Assembly: GCF_000003815.2 (NCBI RefSeq)
Contig: NC_049989.1
Span: 5,457,245-5,521,244, forward strand
DNA: 64,000 bases
Source of the DNA: Branchiostoma floridae
Lineage: Eukaryota; Chordata; Leptocardii; Amphioxiformes; Branchiostomatidae
Direction of reading: 5' to 3'
Under the pieces are notes generated by a model. The model had not been told where the DNA came from. It searched no databases and was given only the letters and a program-made list of their open reading frames with translations. A program made the position numbers and the translations under genes. How positions within the stretch are numbered: the first letter of the stretch is position 1; the number at the start of each line of letters is the position of its first letter. This document shows positions 32,901 to 44,420 of the stretch, one piece after another.

Positions 32901-35900
32901 GAAACTTCTATTGGACACCCTTTCCCTTAAACATGTCGGAACACCACTTAACTCTCCAAACAGACTAAAGACAAACATGAAAAGTTCAGAAACACGGTTT
33001 GACGTTACATAAAGGGGAACCTGTTTTCGCCTTCAGACAAAAGAGTAGATATTAACGTGATTTGTGGCAGAGAGGGACGACAGGCTATGTAGCAATTGAT
33101 GTCGAGTTGTGTTTTATTATTTGATAAAACGACCACTGTCCTTGGTTACATAAGTGATATCTACCCAGTTAATTGAATTTTCGTCGTAAAATCTAATATC
33201 ACACTGTGTTATACATGAAGTAGGCTGGCCATTTAAGGTTTGGACAGGACAGCATGCCAGAATAACAATTACTCAAGCAGCTAGGGTATAGTTTAGGTAT
33301 TATTAGGTAACTTCTGTTTGGCATATCTTATTTCCTGGATGTCTAACCTTCATCGACGTAGACAGGACAATATATGGTGAAAATCGGCTTTTCTACGGCG
33401 TCATTTCGTTAAATCCTGGTCTTAAGTAATGAAAAGGGCAGTGACTTCCATATTATTTTTCAAAAATAGTGATTAGTACATGGAGACATAAGCCTTCTAG
33501 ACCAGACAAATGGTGCAAAGAACATTGCCAGAAGTATATAACGGCATGACAGGGTGATGAGTATTATGGGATGCCCTGAAACAGAGTACTCTGTATTTAA
33601 AGTGAGCGATAGGAAAAAGGCTAAAACACGATGAAATTCTCCTTTGCCACTCCGCATCACGAATGTAGGAGACGTCCTACCAGCAATGGGCTTTCCAACG
33701 AGATACGACACGCAACGGATTTACTAGTGCTCGGCTTGCGTCAGAAAAAGTCTAATCCAAGATTAGAGTCCACTACATTTGCAAATCACACGGCAATCTC
33801 ATAATTCTATAAATGACAGTACACATTTCTTGGAACAGATGATAAACAATGAATGATAAACGCCAGCCACATTATGAGTACTTCCACACGGATGACATGT
33901 TTAGCCACTTAACAGCACATTTACGTGTCCAATGGGCAGGAAAAAACACACGCAAGATCTGAAGTACGCAGAACAACTCTCTTCGTCTGAAACGCTCCCC
34001 AGGCGAAGTGAAAACACCCGTGATCAATATATTCCCACATTGTTCGGCACGTTTTTTTTCCGTGAGTCGAAAACACATTAGAGACATCGGCCCGCCCGGG
34101 CTTTCAACAACAAAGCCTCTCTCCATTAGGCCAACTCACGTAGAATAACGGTTCAATCTAACCTATGAACAGTCTGAACAGCCTAATGTACAAAGGGCCC
34201 TATAGGGACGCTATGCCGAGACATATTTTCCTCATGACATCAATTCGAGCCCGCTGGAGAGTTTTCGTCTGCGTTGAAGTACTAGGTGTTACAATAAAAG
34301 TCATATTGTCAAGTTTGTGCTCTCGTGTGGTTGCCTTCCATTAAAGAGAAAAGTTTTCTCATTGCTCTAAGCGGTCGAGCATTGTTGCAAAGATGCGTAT
34401 CCATGCACATTGAAAAAAAAACGCTGAAAGTTTCTAAAAGTTTCGCTCCCTTCTCGCGACGATTGTAAGCCTTCTGTTTTGTCACTTATGGCGAGTCTCC
34501 ACCAGACTGACTATGCTGGTTACTATAGGGAGAATAATTCGCGAATATTTTGCTACCAGAGGAGTTGGTCGGCCGCGCAGGGGAAACATGAACCTAAGCG
34601 TGGATTGACTCCTTAGCCAATTTCCCGATTTTTTGGCCTCATTTTACGATCCCCGTAACCCCGTAGAAAGGCCTGGTGAAGGCTAACTTACGGCCTAGAA
34701 ACTAATTTGTCCTCCGCAGAAAATTGATATGTCAGGTTTCGTATACCACAATCTACGCCGTGATTTGACCTTTGCATGTAATATGAGTCAGGCCCGAGAA
34801 ACACATCATCCCAGCGTGTGGACAAGAAATCTAGATCGTCTCTACTACACAGAACATGTTCCAATTACATCGTTACATTAGGAGTGCACTAATATGTCTG
34901 CTCTTATGTTTATAGCTATAGTTGAAGAGGTCACCACGTACATGGCATCAAAAGAAATTGAAGGCAAGATATCAAAAGAACTTGAATAACGGAAAGTATG
35001 CTTAAAGGAATTACAGCAATAGTCTTAATAGTTTATCTTAATTGTACCCTGGAGGGATTGGGCTATTAAGGATGCATTGATTCTGTAACCGCTACCGTAT
35101 GGGTTTCATTCTGGGAATTTCTAATAAATAAAAAGATAAATAAAAAAAAAGAACATGGTCGACCCATTCTGCGCAGCCGACAGTGGGCTCTTTTCATTTT
35201 TTTCCATCCAGTATGTTTCATCTCAAGCTATGTCTTGCACATGGGGGGCTCCCAGAAAAGCCACTTTAGAGTTTTGCATTATCAAGAAGAGGTTTGCAAC
35301 ATCAGAAAAGCAGGTTGATTTGTGCCCACAGCTCAGGTATCTCTCTAGCTTTCTAAAGGCAAACATGGTCATGCTATTAACCATTTTCTATTACGCTCTA
35401 GGAGCCGACCGTGGGATCTTTCAACCCTTTTCTTTTTGTTTCAACCAAGATTTTTCATCTCAAGATCTGACGCAGGCATCACACTTAATGTCTTTATTGT
35501 TTCCAACCCCGTATTGACATAAACCCCAATAACGTCACTAATATTCTTCTCTTATGTCTTGCACATGGGCTCAGAGAAAATCCACTTTAAAGTTTTGCAT
35601 GATCAATGCGCGGTATGTTTTGTTGTGACTTTAAAGGCCATGTGCGGCTTCAAGTTGCCATTGCATTGTGACGTTAGTATGGGTATCAAGAAGACGGGAA
35701 AATGATGGGTATTGCAATTGGATGTTGGGTGTATATAGTCATACTACTTCTTTACTTGGGCCATTTTATTGAGATCAAAGTTATAGGCGTGAAAGGTAAA
35801 GCACTTTTAAGAAGATTGCATACGTGCCAGACGACATGTGGTCAAATTAATCAAGCACATGAGAGATGACATGGAACTAAGATAAAAGGAACGTGGTGAA

Positions 35901-38900
35901 GGATTTGCTTTTTCTTGATATTTGATTGCAATAGCTCCTTCGCCACTAGCCGTATGTGAAGAGAGTCACGTCACGAACGCGTTTAAGAACTCGCCTCACT
36001 TCTTGATAAGTAGTGTTAAGTATGCCATGCCCTATTGTGTGACGTCAACAAAACACTTTCAGACCAGACCTCACAAGCTAGTTCTCAATAGCTGCATTAG
36101 GATGGTTGGAAATCCCAAAAGAATCTTTCAAAAAGCCCTTTTTCGCCACATTCCATCAGAGATGAGCTGGTCTGAATTGAAACTAGCTCGTTTTCAAAGC
36201 TAAAGACTTTCGGAAAATCAATATCAGGTTAGGGAGAAATAAAGTGAAGAAAATTACCCACGACGTGGAGTGTGGACTTACATTGATTTTAGACTTCCGT
36301 TCGATATACCTAAAGAAAAGCCTTCGCCGTTGGCAGCCATTTATTATTGGCTCTTTCTCTCGCCAAAAATACCTCTGAGGTTGTACAACCAATCGTAAGG
36401 CCAAGGTGAATGTCTCCTTGCAATACAAACTTTTTGTACTTGATGATTGCTATTCCATAAGCCTTTTATAACTTGATATCAACTAGGTATCGTATTTATG
36501 GGTCATACCGATTCTGAGAGAGACATGGATTCATGGAATATAGAATTGCTCGGAGCTCAGAATTCTCTCCATTCGCTACAAAAGATATGGAAAACACTTA
36601 TCAGGAAGCACATAAAACCCAAGTGTTAGAACATGTATTGAGTCTATTTCACTTTATACTTACAAGTCATGAGTCATCTCAGCAGCCCAGCCCAGACAAA
36701 CAAATTGGACGGTACTTACACGAAAATGTTACTATAGGTGTACAATGTTTTATGGAGAGACTGTTTAACCAACAAACCCTGGCAGGGCATGTAGTTCGTG
36801 GTGACGCCTGAAGGGAGACTGATTGACGGGTTGCCAGAAGGAAGGCTCAGAGTGGGCCGGCCATACAAAACGTTAAAGACAATGATTGAAAGAGACATTA
36901 GGCTGTGAGGATCTGTTTTAATGTATTCCATGAATGACGGATCATACATGAAAACTTTCGATCTAATGTACTTCACTGGTGTAAACCGAAGGCATGATGA
37001 TGATGATGATGATGAGGTATCACGCCTGCGCTTGATGTCGTTCTGGTATTCCAAATCTTTTTCCCGTGCATTTAGAACATTTCAATCACATGTGAATAAA
37101 TGTATTTCGATAACGTATGATCATATGACGGATATCTTGAATTGCCCATTACGAGTTCGCACGAGTGCCCCTGGTGGTACTTTAAAGCCCTCTTTAGACC
37201 CTGTCGTACACCGAACTGAGCTTTAAGCACAGGCAATTTCACGCTACAAACTGTATGTAGTCAGGACTTCGCCATCACCAGTAATTTAACACAAGGCTTA
37301 AGGGGCTCGTCTTACAGACGTCGTTTTGAGACATGATTTAATGTCGCACCGTTTGAAATGATAAGCACCATTCTTCACTGGTAGGCTTGTCTACTGGTAG
37401 GCTTTCACTGGGTCCAATCTGCATGAGCCTGTTTCTCGCAGATTGTCTTTTTGCTGACCTTTCTACTGTAACTAACCCCGTTAATATCCACTGAAGTGCG
37501 CTAATGAACTAGCGGGTGGGCATCAGCCTTAGCACCGTACAGATGCGGGGAGCTTACAATGGTATGGTAATCAAGTTTGGAAATATCCACGTGCCTATTC
37601 GCGTGCTTGACTGACCTAGACGCGACCCGCATACGAACAGTACAGACATCATATTGACATTGTTCCGTTTCATTGACGTGTTTTGTGTTCACAGTTCAAC
37701 TTCAGAAAGGGCACGTCACGCGCACGTGAATTAAATGCCGTACATGATGAACATCCTATGGCATCGAGCGTGGCGCAACTGCATGCTGGTAGAGCGTTTG
37801 GCTCGGAATCTAGAGGTTCCGAGTTCGATACCGGCGGTGCCCCCGACTTTGTGCCCTTGGGAAAGGCACTTTATACGACCTTCCTCACTACACCCAGGTG
37901 TAAAAAGATCGGAGAGGTAAAAGAAAAAGACTGCCTTTACCTTCTGTCTGTAATGTGTATCTAAAACAGTACACAGTGTATCTAGAACAGTTGATATAAG
38001 ATACATACTATAACTTGGGTTATTGCAGCAAAATAGAAAAAAGACCTGGGTGTCCTCGCCTGACCAGAGGCTCGTTCTCATTTAAATGTCGAAATGCTGT
38101 CGCCTGACTTTACGCCTTAATATGGAGCAAATTATAGACATCACTGTTTCCTTCATTTTTTTCACAACCCCTGTAATGTTTCACAAAAGATGCACAACAA
38201 CATTCGTATTGGTTGATGGCTTAGAAGATTATTATAGCCACGGGTGGGATTTCACCCCCTAAAAAATGACTGTCGCCTGAGAAGAAACAAAGAATTCAAA
38301 TAGTATGTAAAAATTCAGTTCCCAGAATGATTGTTCGGTAGGTGAAACCAGCTGACCAGGCCCTCTGACCGATCACGTCAGATTGCTACAGTCAATGATG
38401 TTGGTTTATGCCTGTCGCCAGATTCGGTAACAAACGTTACCACCACGAGTACGATGGTTGCCACGGTTATATTATCCACGTATAAGACTAGAAATGACCG
38501 TTTTTGTGACGCTATACAGTTTTTCTGGCTTTCTAAAGAAACAAGAAAGGGTTGTTGACTGTCATTTGTATCCCACCTTGCTTAACAAAATGTTGTACAG
38601 AAATAACTGTAACAAACGTTACCATTGTTCGATGCTGTCTAAGCTTTCTATTTCACCTGGTGTAAAAAAAAAACTGCCCACTTTTTGAATGTTCATAGGG
38701 ACGTCCACTTATACCTAAATGATGTAGTCAGTAAGGTGAGTCCTTTCGAAGAAAACGGGGTGAAGTCTACTGTTGTAACAAACGTTACCGGTAACGTTTG
38801 TTACCTGCCCTGTAATGCATTACCAATGGGACCGAAAATAATAAGTTGCCAATTTTTGGCTATGTTTAAAAGAGGAATTTTCCTAAACAACCACATACTT

Positions 38901-40903
38901 TTCACTGAAAATAAAGCCAATTTATTTTTCTACCAAAAAAATGCCATTTTCGACATTTCAATGAGAACGAGTGCAGAATGAAACCGCAACATTCATGTAG
39001 CTGCCATACAAAAGCATGTTCTCAGTATACTAGTAATACTGATCTTCACTTTTGTTTCCAATTAATTTTGCACTCGAGCGTATGTACGTAAATGGTATCT
39101 CATATGGCGTTTTGCTTCGGGAGGAGTACGCGTGCAGGGTATAACAAACTCATATGAAAACCTAATACCTGTAGGCGCGTTCAATATGTCTAGAACAAAG
39201 CTTGGAGGCAAGATTTCAATTTCCCTAACAATAGCTGTTACGGAAATGGCTGCGACCACCCAGTATTGAATCTCCTACCGGCTTAGGCGTTTTATTGCAC
39301 CTGGGGTGTTTCCCAGAAAGAGAACGGAGGCGAAGGCGTAACTGATAGCATTCCAGATCGCTCCCTATCGCCCCATTGCTTCTCAGTTTAATACCAATGT
39401 GTGCATTTGAAAAGAGGATAAAACAAAAGCTTAATGTATCTGCTATCCCGATTTGTGATACTACTGTAATGTCGTTTGCAATGATATTTATTGGAAGTGA
39501 GCATTGGTGATAGAGAACCAATGAATGTTACATTGAAAAGGATCCGGGGAAAATCTACGGTATTGCTTCACATATTGAAATCTAATCTGCCAGCAGCTTG
39601 GCGGGAGTGAACGGTTTATGCCCGGCATACGTAATCCGGGTTTGTCTCCAGCTCTTCAAAGAGAAGTCAGTGTGTCTGTCACATGCCAAACCTCGTTTCG
39701 GCGGTCGAATATTGGAAGATTTATAAGTAAAGTCTGTCAAAATGTACCCTAAATCATTTATTCTGTTTTGCACTAGAAGACAAACGCTGATAATTGTTCG
39801 CGGAAGATGACAGCAGGGTATTAGTTCAGCCTAATTGAAGCGGGGTCTCCTATGCTGCAAGATTAATCAATTAGGCGGTAGTTTTGGCATTTCACTAGGG
39901 GCACTGGGAGCAGATTCTAAATTTGTACCGTTTCAACCGTGGAAATGAGAGTACGGCGCATACAGATAGACATGTACAGTTGACGAGAACCTCTCCATAG
40001 CCCATAGTTTCTCTACTTGATTACTTTAAATGCCAAACGTTGCACATCTAGTGAGATGCATTATCCATTAGAAAGGGGGTAAATGAAGGAACCGAAACAG
40101 CAAGTTACGACATTTAAAACGTATGAAGGAAATGCAACTTTGTGTCACCTTGTCAAATAAAGAAGCAAACAAAACGCAGTTAGTGACACCGAAAACATGT
40201 TTTAGTCAGAAGAAATGGGCTAGGCCTACACATGAAGGAAACACAAACAGCAAACCCTGTGATACTTAAAACGTATGAAGGAAATGCACGAGTCACCCCG
40301 TCAAACAAACAGACAAAAAGCAATTAATGACACCGAAAACGTATTCTGGTCGGAAGGAATGAGCTAGGCCTACACTTACCGTTCCACGGCGATGGCGGTG
40401 AGTGTGAGGGCTGAGCAGGTTCTGGTCAGCAGGTGGACGAACGCCACCACCTTACAGGTGAACCAGCCGAGCTGCCAGTCCGGCAGGAAGAACTCCACCG
40501 TCTCCACGGGGACGAACAGCGCCGCCGTCAGTAGGTCCGCCGTGGCCAGACTCACCAGGTAGAAGTTGATGCCTGTACGGAGGCACTTGTTTCGGCAGAC
40601 CGAGAAGATAACCAGGGAGTTGCCTAGGATACCGAGCACGAACGTCAGGGCGCCCGAGATGATCACGGGCAGGGAGATTTCGTACATGGTCAGGATACAT
40701 GCGGCGCCACAGAACCTTTCATCGTCCATGAAGTCTGTGCCGTTCATCGTAGATTCGCTCCTGTTCAAGTTGGTGAAGTTTTGTGCAGGGGCGTTAGGGT
40801 TAGAAGGGTAGGCGGCTGTGGGGGAGACAGTACCGTAGACCGTCGACATCATCTGGATTTTTATCAGGCTTAGCTGCGGTACATACCTCAGCAAGTAGGT
40901 CAC
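29968..40903 (-). CDS. Class A peptide-type GPCR (QRFP/orexin/CCK-receptor-like), five exons
   Basis: Coding exons (downwards): 40903-40380, 32794-32671, 31492-31409, 30940-30776, 30384-29968; 1314 bases, 437 residues, phases consistent. Three N-glycosylation sites (NFT, NRS, NGT) lie in a long N-terminus. Exon 1 covers TM1 (GNSLVIF) to TM3, ending AVER; exon 2 supplies ERR at the DRY position, a PLKAK second loop and TM4; exon 3 is extracellular loop 2 with YHCQMSW; exon 4 is TM5 and loop 3; exon 5 has TM6 with FWGP in place of CWxP, TM7 with NPIAY, an SRNFR helix 8 and the tail. The ERxxxxxxPLK layout and loop-2 cysteine fit RFamide/QRFP, orexin or CCK receptors, so a neuropeptide ligand is likely. 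The start could instead be the internal Met-Met at 40852. The first intron is 7.6 kb. Confidence 0.87.
32225..32360. repeat. Dispersed repeat fragment (partner of 2595-2755)
   Basis: Contains CCCTACTCTTTTCGATAAATG and GGATCTCTAACG, matching the copy at about 2660. It lies in the intron between exons 2 and 3 of the second GPCR. Confidence 0.5.
34550..34700. repeat. Dispersed repeat (partner of 11870-12010)
   Basis: See shared blocks described for 11870-12010. It begins with CCAGAGGAGTTGGTCGGCC, also found at 26025. Confidence 0.6.
35160..35620. repeat. Imperfect duplicated units of about 240-320 bp
   Basis: GCAGCCGACAGTGGGCTCTTT at 35172 resembles GGAGCCGACCGTGGGATCTTT at 35400; TTTCATCTCAAG is shared at 35216 and 35453; and a TGTCTTGCACATGGG then CCACTTTA.AGTTTTGCAT block occurs at 35230 and 35551. 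The 120-codon open frame across it is not supported as a gene. Confidence 0.5.
36994..37014. repeat. (GAT)n microsatellite
   Basis: Seven GAT units. Confidence 0.9.
37766..37905 (+). mobile_element. tRNA-derived SINE
   Basis: The head resembles a tRNA: GTGGCGCAACTGC with GGTAGAGCG (A box region) and GGTTCCGAGTTCGATACC (B box) near 37816. It is followed by a body TGTGCCCTTGGGAAAGGCAC and CCTTCCTCACTACACCC. The same body follows a related tRNA-like head in the minus-strand SINE at 57060-57330. Confidence 0.75.
38427..38804. promoter_or_regulatory. Three copies of a 15-bp motif, the last as a perfect 30-bp palindrome
   Basis: GTAACAAACGTTACC occurs at 38427-38441, 38609-38623 and 38775-38789. 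The third copy is followed directly by its exact reverse complement (38790-38804). Spacings are 182 and 166 bp. It lies in the GPCR intron. It may be a regulatory site array or a remnant of a repeat; I could not tell. Confidence 0.5.
40084..40380. repeat. Tandem duplication of about 152 bp next to a splice donor
   Basis: Blocks such as AAAACGTATGAAGGAAATGCA (40117 and 40269), GACACCGAAAACAT/GT and GCTAGGCCTACAC recur with a period of about 152 bp. The downstream copy ends in the real donor CACTTAC (minus-strand gtaagtg); the other copy has CACATGA at that place. Confidence 0.75.
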
Positions 40904-41729
40904 ATCAATCCAGATGCCTCTCTAAGACAGGTTCTGTCCTGTAGTCTGAGGCATGACGGCGATTACGGGAGACAGAGGTACCTTTTTATACGCAGACGCG
41001 CTGCAAGAAGTAGTAGCAGACCGTCCAATCAGACGCAACAGCGCAAAACACGTGTCCGCCTCCAAGCACGCCTATTCGCAATAGATCACGTTTTCTCACT
41101 CCGTGACGTGCTCAAGGTGTGCGGTATCTTCAGTTTTGTATTGATAATAACGTCAGGTTGTCTTTGTTTTCGCCGTCTGTTATGACGACCAGGCCGTGGT
41201 GCTGAATGTTGTACTGTTATTGTCGTCACCTTGCCCTCGTAGGATCGTCACCCAATTTGACGTCTTTCAGTGTTTAGGGGCCATCTGACACACATTGTGT
41301 CGTCTGAAACAGTAAAACGACAATTGATATTAACTGTCACCGAAATAGACGATATAGCCCCAGACTTGAATACGCTACGAAGAAATCTAGGGGAAATATG
41401 TAACTGATTAACAGTATTAATGCCTGGTGACACACGTACACATTACTTGTGACACAAACGAGGCAAATTAAAGCGATCTCATGACAAATATCTGACCACA
41501 CACACAAATAGGATTAAAAAAATCCACGTAGATTTATGTTGCATGTAAGCATGAGCGTGAGGTAATAGACCGCTGCAGACCATCTCTTATTCTTATCACA
41601 GGAGAAGTAGATGCACACATAACCGTGTTTCAGCGGATAGGTTTGTGATGTACAGTGTTCACCCAGGTTCTAGTTATAGCCGTTATTGGATCTACTGGCG
41701 GCGCGCGCTCAGAGATCTGCTGTAAAACA

Positions 41730-41985
41730 TAATCTAAATCGTATAGCCTGGGTCACAAACCGATTAGATTATCAGTGTTATGTATTGCAAGGTATTATGT
41801 AAATATCGTTTGATAATTCATTGGTGCACTGTATACCTGATGATTGTTGTCAATGAGCTACTACAAAGCCTGATCTAAATCGTATAGCCTCCGCTACAGA
41901 ACCTGAACTCAATCGTATAGCCTGAGCCGCACATCACTGTTGCTTCTTGCGGAGTATTATGTAAATATCGTTTGGCACTGCGTAT
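41730..41985. repeat. Imperfect tandem repeat with AATCGTATAGCCT
   Basis: AATCGTATAGCCT occurs at about 41736, 41878 and 41912. A TATTATGTAAATATCGTTTG block occurs at 41791 and 41956. This indicates a duplicated unit of about 165-170 bp with extra internal copying. Confidence 0.65.
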
Positions 41986-43361
41986 CTGATAATCGTAGTA
42001 GTCGAAGAAGTATTAATACAAAGTCCCAAGTCTTCCATTACTTGATATGGCTTGCTTTTTTTAAAAATCTGAACAGCATAGCTATTTTTTTAGTTATATC
42101 GAAGCCGTCATCCATATTAAATCACCTGACCTGAAATAATGTTATTTTTCCTCTGCAATTCTAAACCATTCCGTTGAATTACGTTTCTCAAAGCCTGGAC
42201 AAGACAATGAAGTTGTTGATCATTTGAGAAGGCGTATCGATGCTGCAAGGGCAAGAAGTGGGTTAAGCAAAAATTATGAATTCTGGGAACCCGCTCATCC
42301 AATAACATTTAATATGCGGGGTTCAGACAGTGTTCACCAAAGTTTGGTCTCTAAGTTACGTCAAATGTATCTTAGGCTAGTAGGGAGTTACCGAAGAGTC
42401 TGTAATGCTTGAATCCCATAAGTCATGCTTGCTAAAAGTCATTGGTTGACGTCCGATTCCTGAAAACACATTGACTTTTAACTTTAGTTAGAGTTAGAGT
42501 GTAGTATGTCGGTATGGTTCGTCTCTGGAAAACCGGATAAGAGTCGTAGGCATGGTCACTTCTTTGACACCTAAGAAGATAATTGAATGTGGGACGTCTG
42601 AATGATGAACTATGCTCTGCCATACTCGACAGGGATTTATGGAAAACTTACCGTCATCTCACAGAGGATGAACTGAACTGAACTCAAGAGTACGAATGTG
42701 TCACGAGAACTTCTAAAATGACCCACTACCCTTAAATCGTGAGTGCTCCTAGCGCTTGGACAGTGGCCAATCACAGACAGACAATCCTTAATGACCCAGC
42801 TTAGTCCCCATCAATCCCTTGAATACGCCTCAACGCAAATTGCTGACAGTTTACTCCTTTTCCCGCCGAAGGTATTCAGAGAGAGCTTTTTCGTCCTTAA
42901 AAGGGCTGTCACTTTAGGATGCAGTATGCTAGAGAAAGAGCAAGTTAGTCACTGAACAGGGTGCCCCATGGTTAGATTGGTCCTTGGAATGGTGAAATGC
43001 AGAGGGTGCAAGACTCAACTCACACATAAGTCCTCCCCCACATCCTCTCGGGTAGAATAGGCACTTCTGTCCGCCGCAAACAATTTTCTTCCTGGAATTC
43101 ACTTCATGCTCCAGTTGCCCCATTACAAACATCAGCCCGCAATGAACCATGTACTTTCGGGTCAACAAGGAGCAGATGCAGAGAGGGTTGTTTGTTCTCA
43201 TAATACAGGGGTTATCAATATGTTCTCGGCCTCACTTAGAAAAAAAGGTGCACAACTGAAATTTTGAAGCATTGATGAAAAGTATAAAATCTTTTATGAT
43301 GTGTACAAAAATTCAAATCATTGTAATCATTACGTTTATGAAGGTTAGACATCCAGGTAAG

Positions 43362-43475
43362 CAATATTCAAATACAATTCAATCTCTACAACTGGATAAA
43401 AAACGGATATTTACTTCCGGAAGTAAATATCCGTTTTTTATCCAGTTGTAGAGATTGAATTGTATTTGAATATTG
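43362..43475. repeat. Perfect 114-bp palindrome (57-bp arms, no spacer)
   Basis: The centre is TTCCGGAA at 43415-43422. The two arms from 43362 and 43475 inwards are exact reverse complements. A direct TGTAATCATTAC is present at 43322 and 43474 around it. It could extrude as a cruciform; it could also be a foldback element or an assembly artefact. Confidence 0.9.
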
Positions 43476-44204
43476 TAATCATTACTTTCCAGGCGACGCC
43501 CAGTAACGATAGGTGAGCTGCGACATGAGGTGTGCGGATCAACCTGTTCTACTTCCCAATTCTTTATAGTTGAAAAACCTCATCAAACATTTTGACAATG
43601 TCTTCAAAGAAGTTACGGCATGGGGAACTCGACGCACATATGTCTGATCACAGTTCTCGCCACATACCTGTTGATTTTTTAAAAGATGTTGCCTGGAAAG
43701 TACTGACTGCAATGATTTGAAATTTTAAGGATGTTGAGAAAAAGACTTCATACTACAAAGCTATGCCTCGAAATTTGAGTTGTACTTATTATTTCTGGGT
43801 GGTCACCCCACATTTATTCGCCCGTGTTTAGCGCACACAACAAGTAAAGGTTACGTTTAATGGGTATGCGACTAGTAGGTAAAAGGTACGAGAGGTCCTG
43901 GTATTTAAGAAACTCAGGCAAAAGTTACAATGGATAGTTACAACTGGGAACCGAGATTTTCACTTGGTCATTGGTCAATTGAAGTATTACTATAGGGCTT
44001 CCTGAAGTGATCTCTAAAAATCTAGTGGGGTCGCTTCTAAAAGTGTACGTCCTAATCTCTAGCTCTACAAGATCGCTCTAGAGCAGGCCAGGGTGCATAA
44101 GTATTCTCGCGAATGTTATGGCAAGAGGTTCTCTTGGACAGGAGCTTCAAAACAAGGTGCTCGGCAAGAAACAGCACCACCACGGGACTTAACCCCAGCA
44201 CCAT

Positions 44205-44420
44205 AGGACGGTTAACCTGGAATCCAGTCTACCGTGGATCGGCCAGGCTACCTTCGGGATAGGGGAATCTGTCTGCTGCTTGGCTAATCTTTCACACCCG
44301 GTAGGAGTTTCGGACGACGGGAGTTAAATTAGCAATCCGGCAGGCATCTATTCCCTCTCCTACCACGTGAAAATCCTACCGAGTGCGAACGATTACCCCA
44401 GCAGTAAAAACCTGCATGTG
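44205..44420. repeat. Foldback dispersed repeat, copy 2
   Basis: Partner of 6030-6185. Contains GGTAGGAGTTTC near 44301 with the inverted CTCCTACCACG near 44357, and GATTACCCC near 44391. Confidence 0.6.

Larger units (their letters stand above)
32795..40379 (-). other. First intron of the second GPCR gene
   Basis: 7.6 kb with no supported internal exon. It holds a dispersed repeat (34550-34700), a short repeat unit region (35160-35620), a GAT microsatellite (36994-37014), a tRNA-derived SINE (37766-37905), three copies of GTAACAAACGTTACC (38427-38804) and a tandem duplication touching the splice donor (40084-40380). Confidence 0.7.

Noticed and set aside
35155-35517. 120-codon open frame
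   Set aside because: Composed of imperfect duplicated repeat units within a GPCR intron; no domain and no splice context.
37766-37840. Functional tRNA gene
   Set aside because: A and B boxes are present, but extra bases break the cloverleaf and a SINE body follows.
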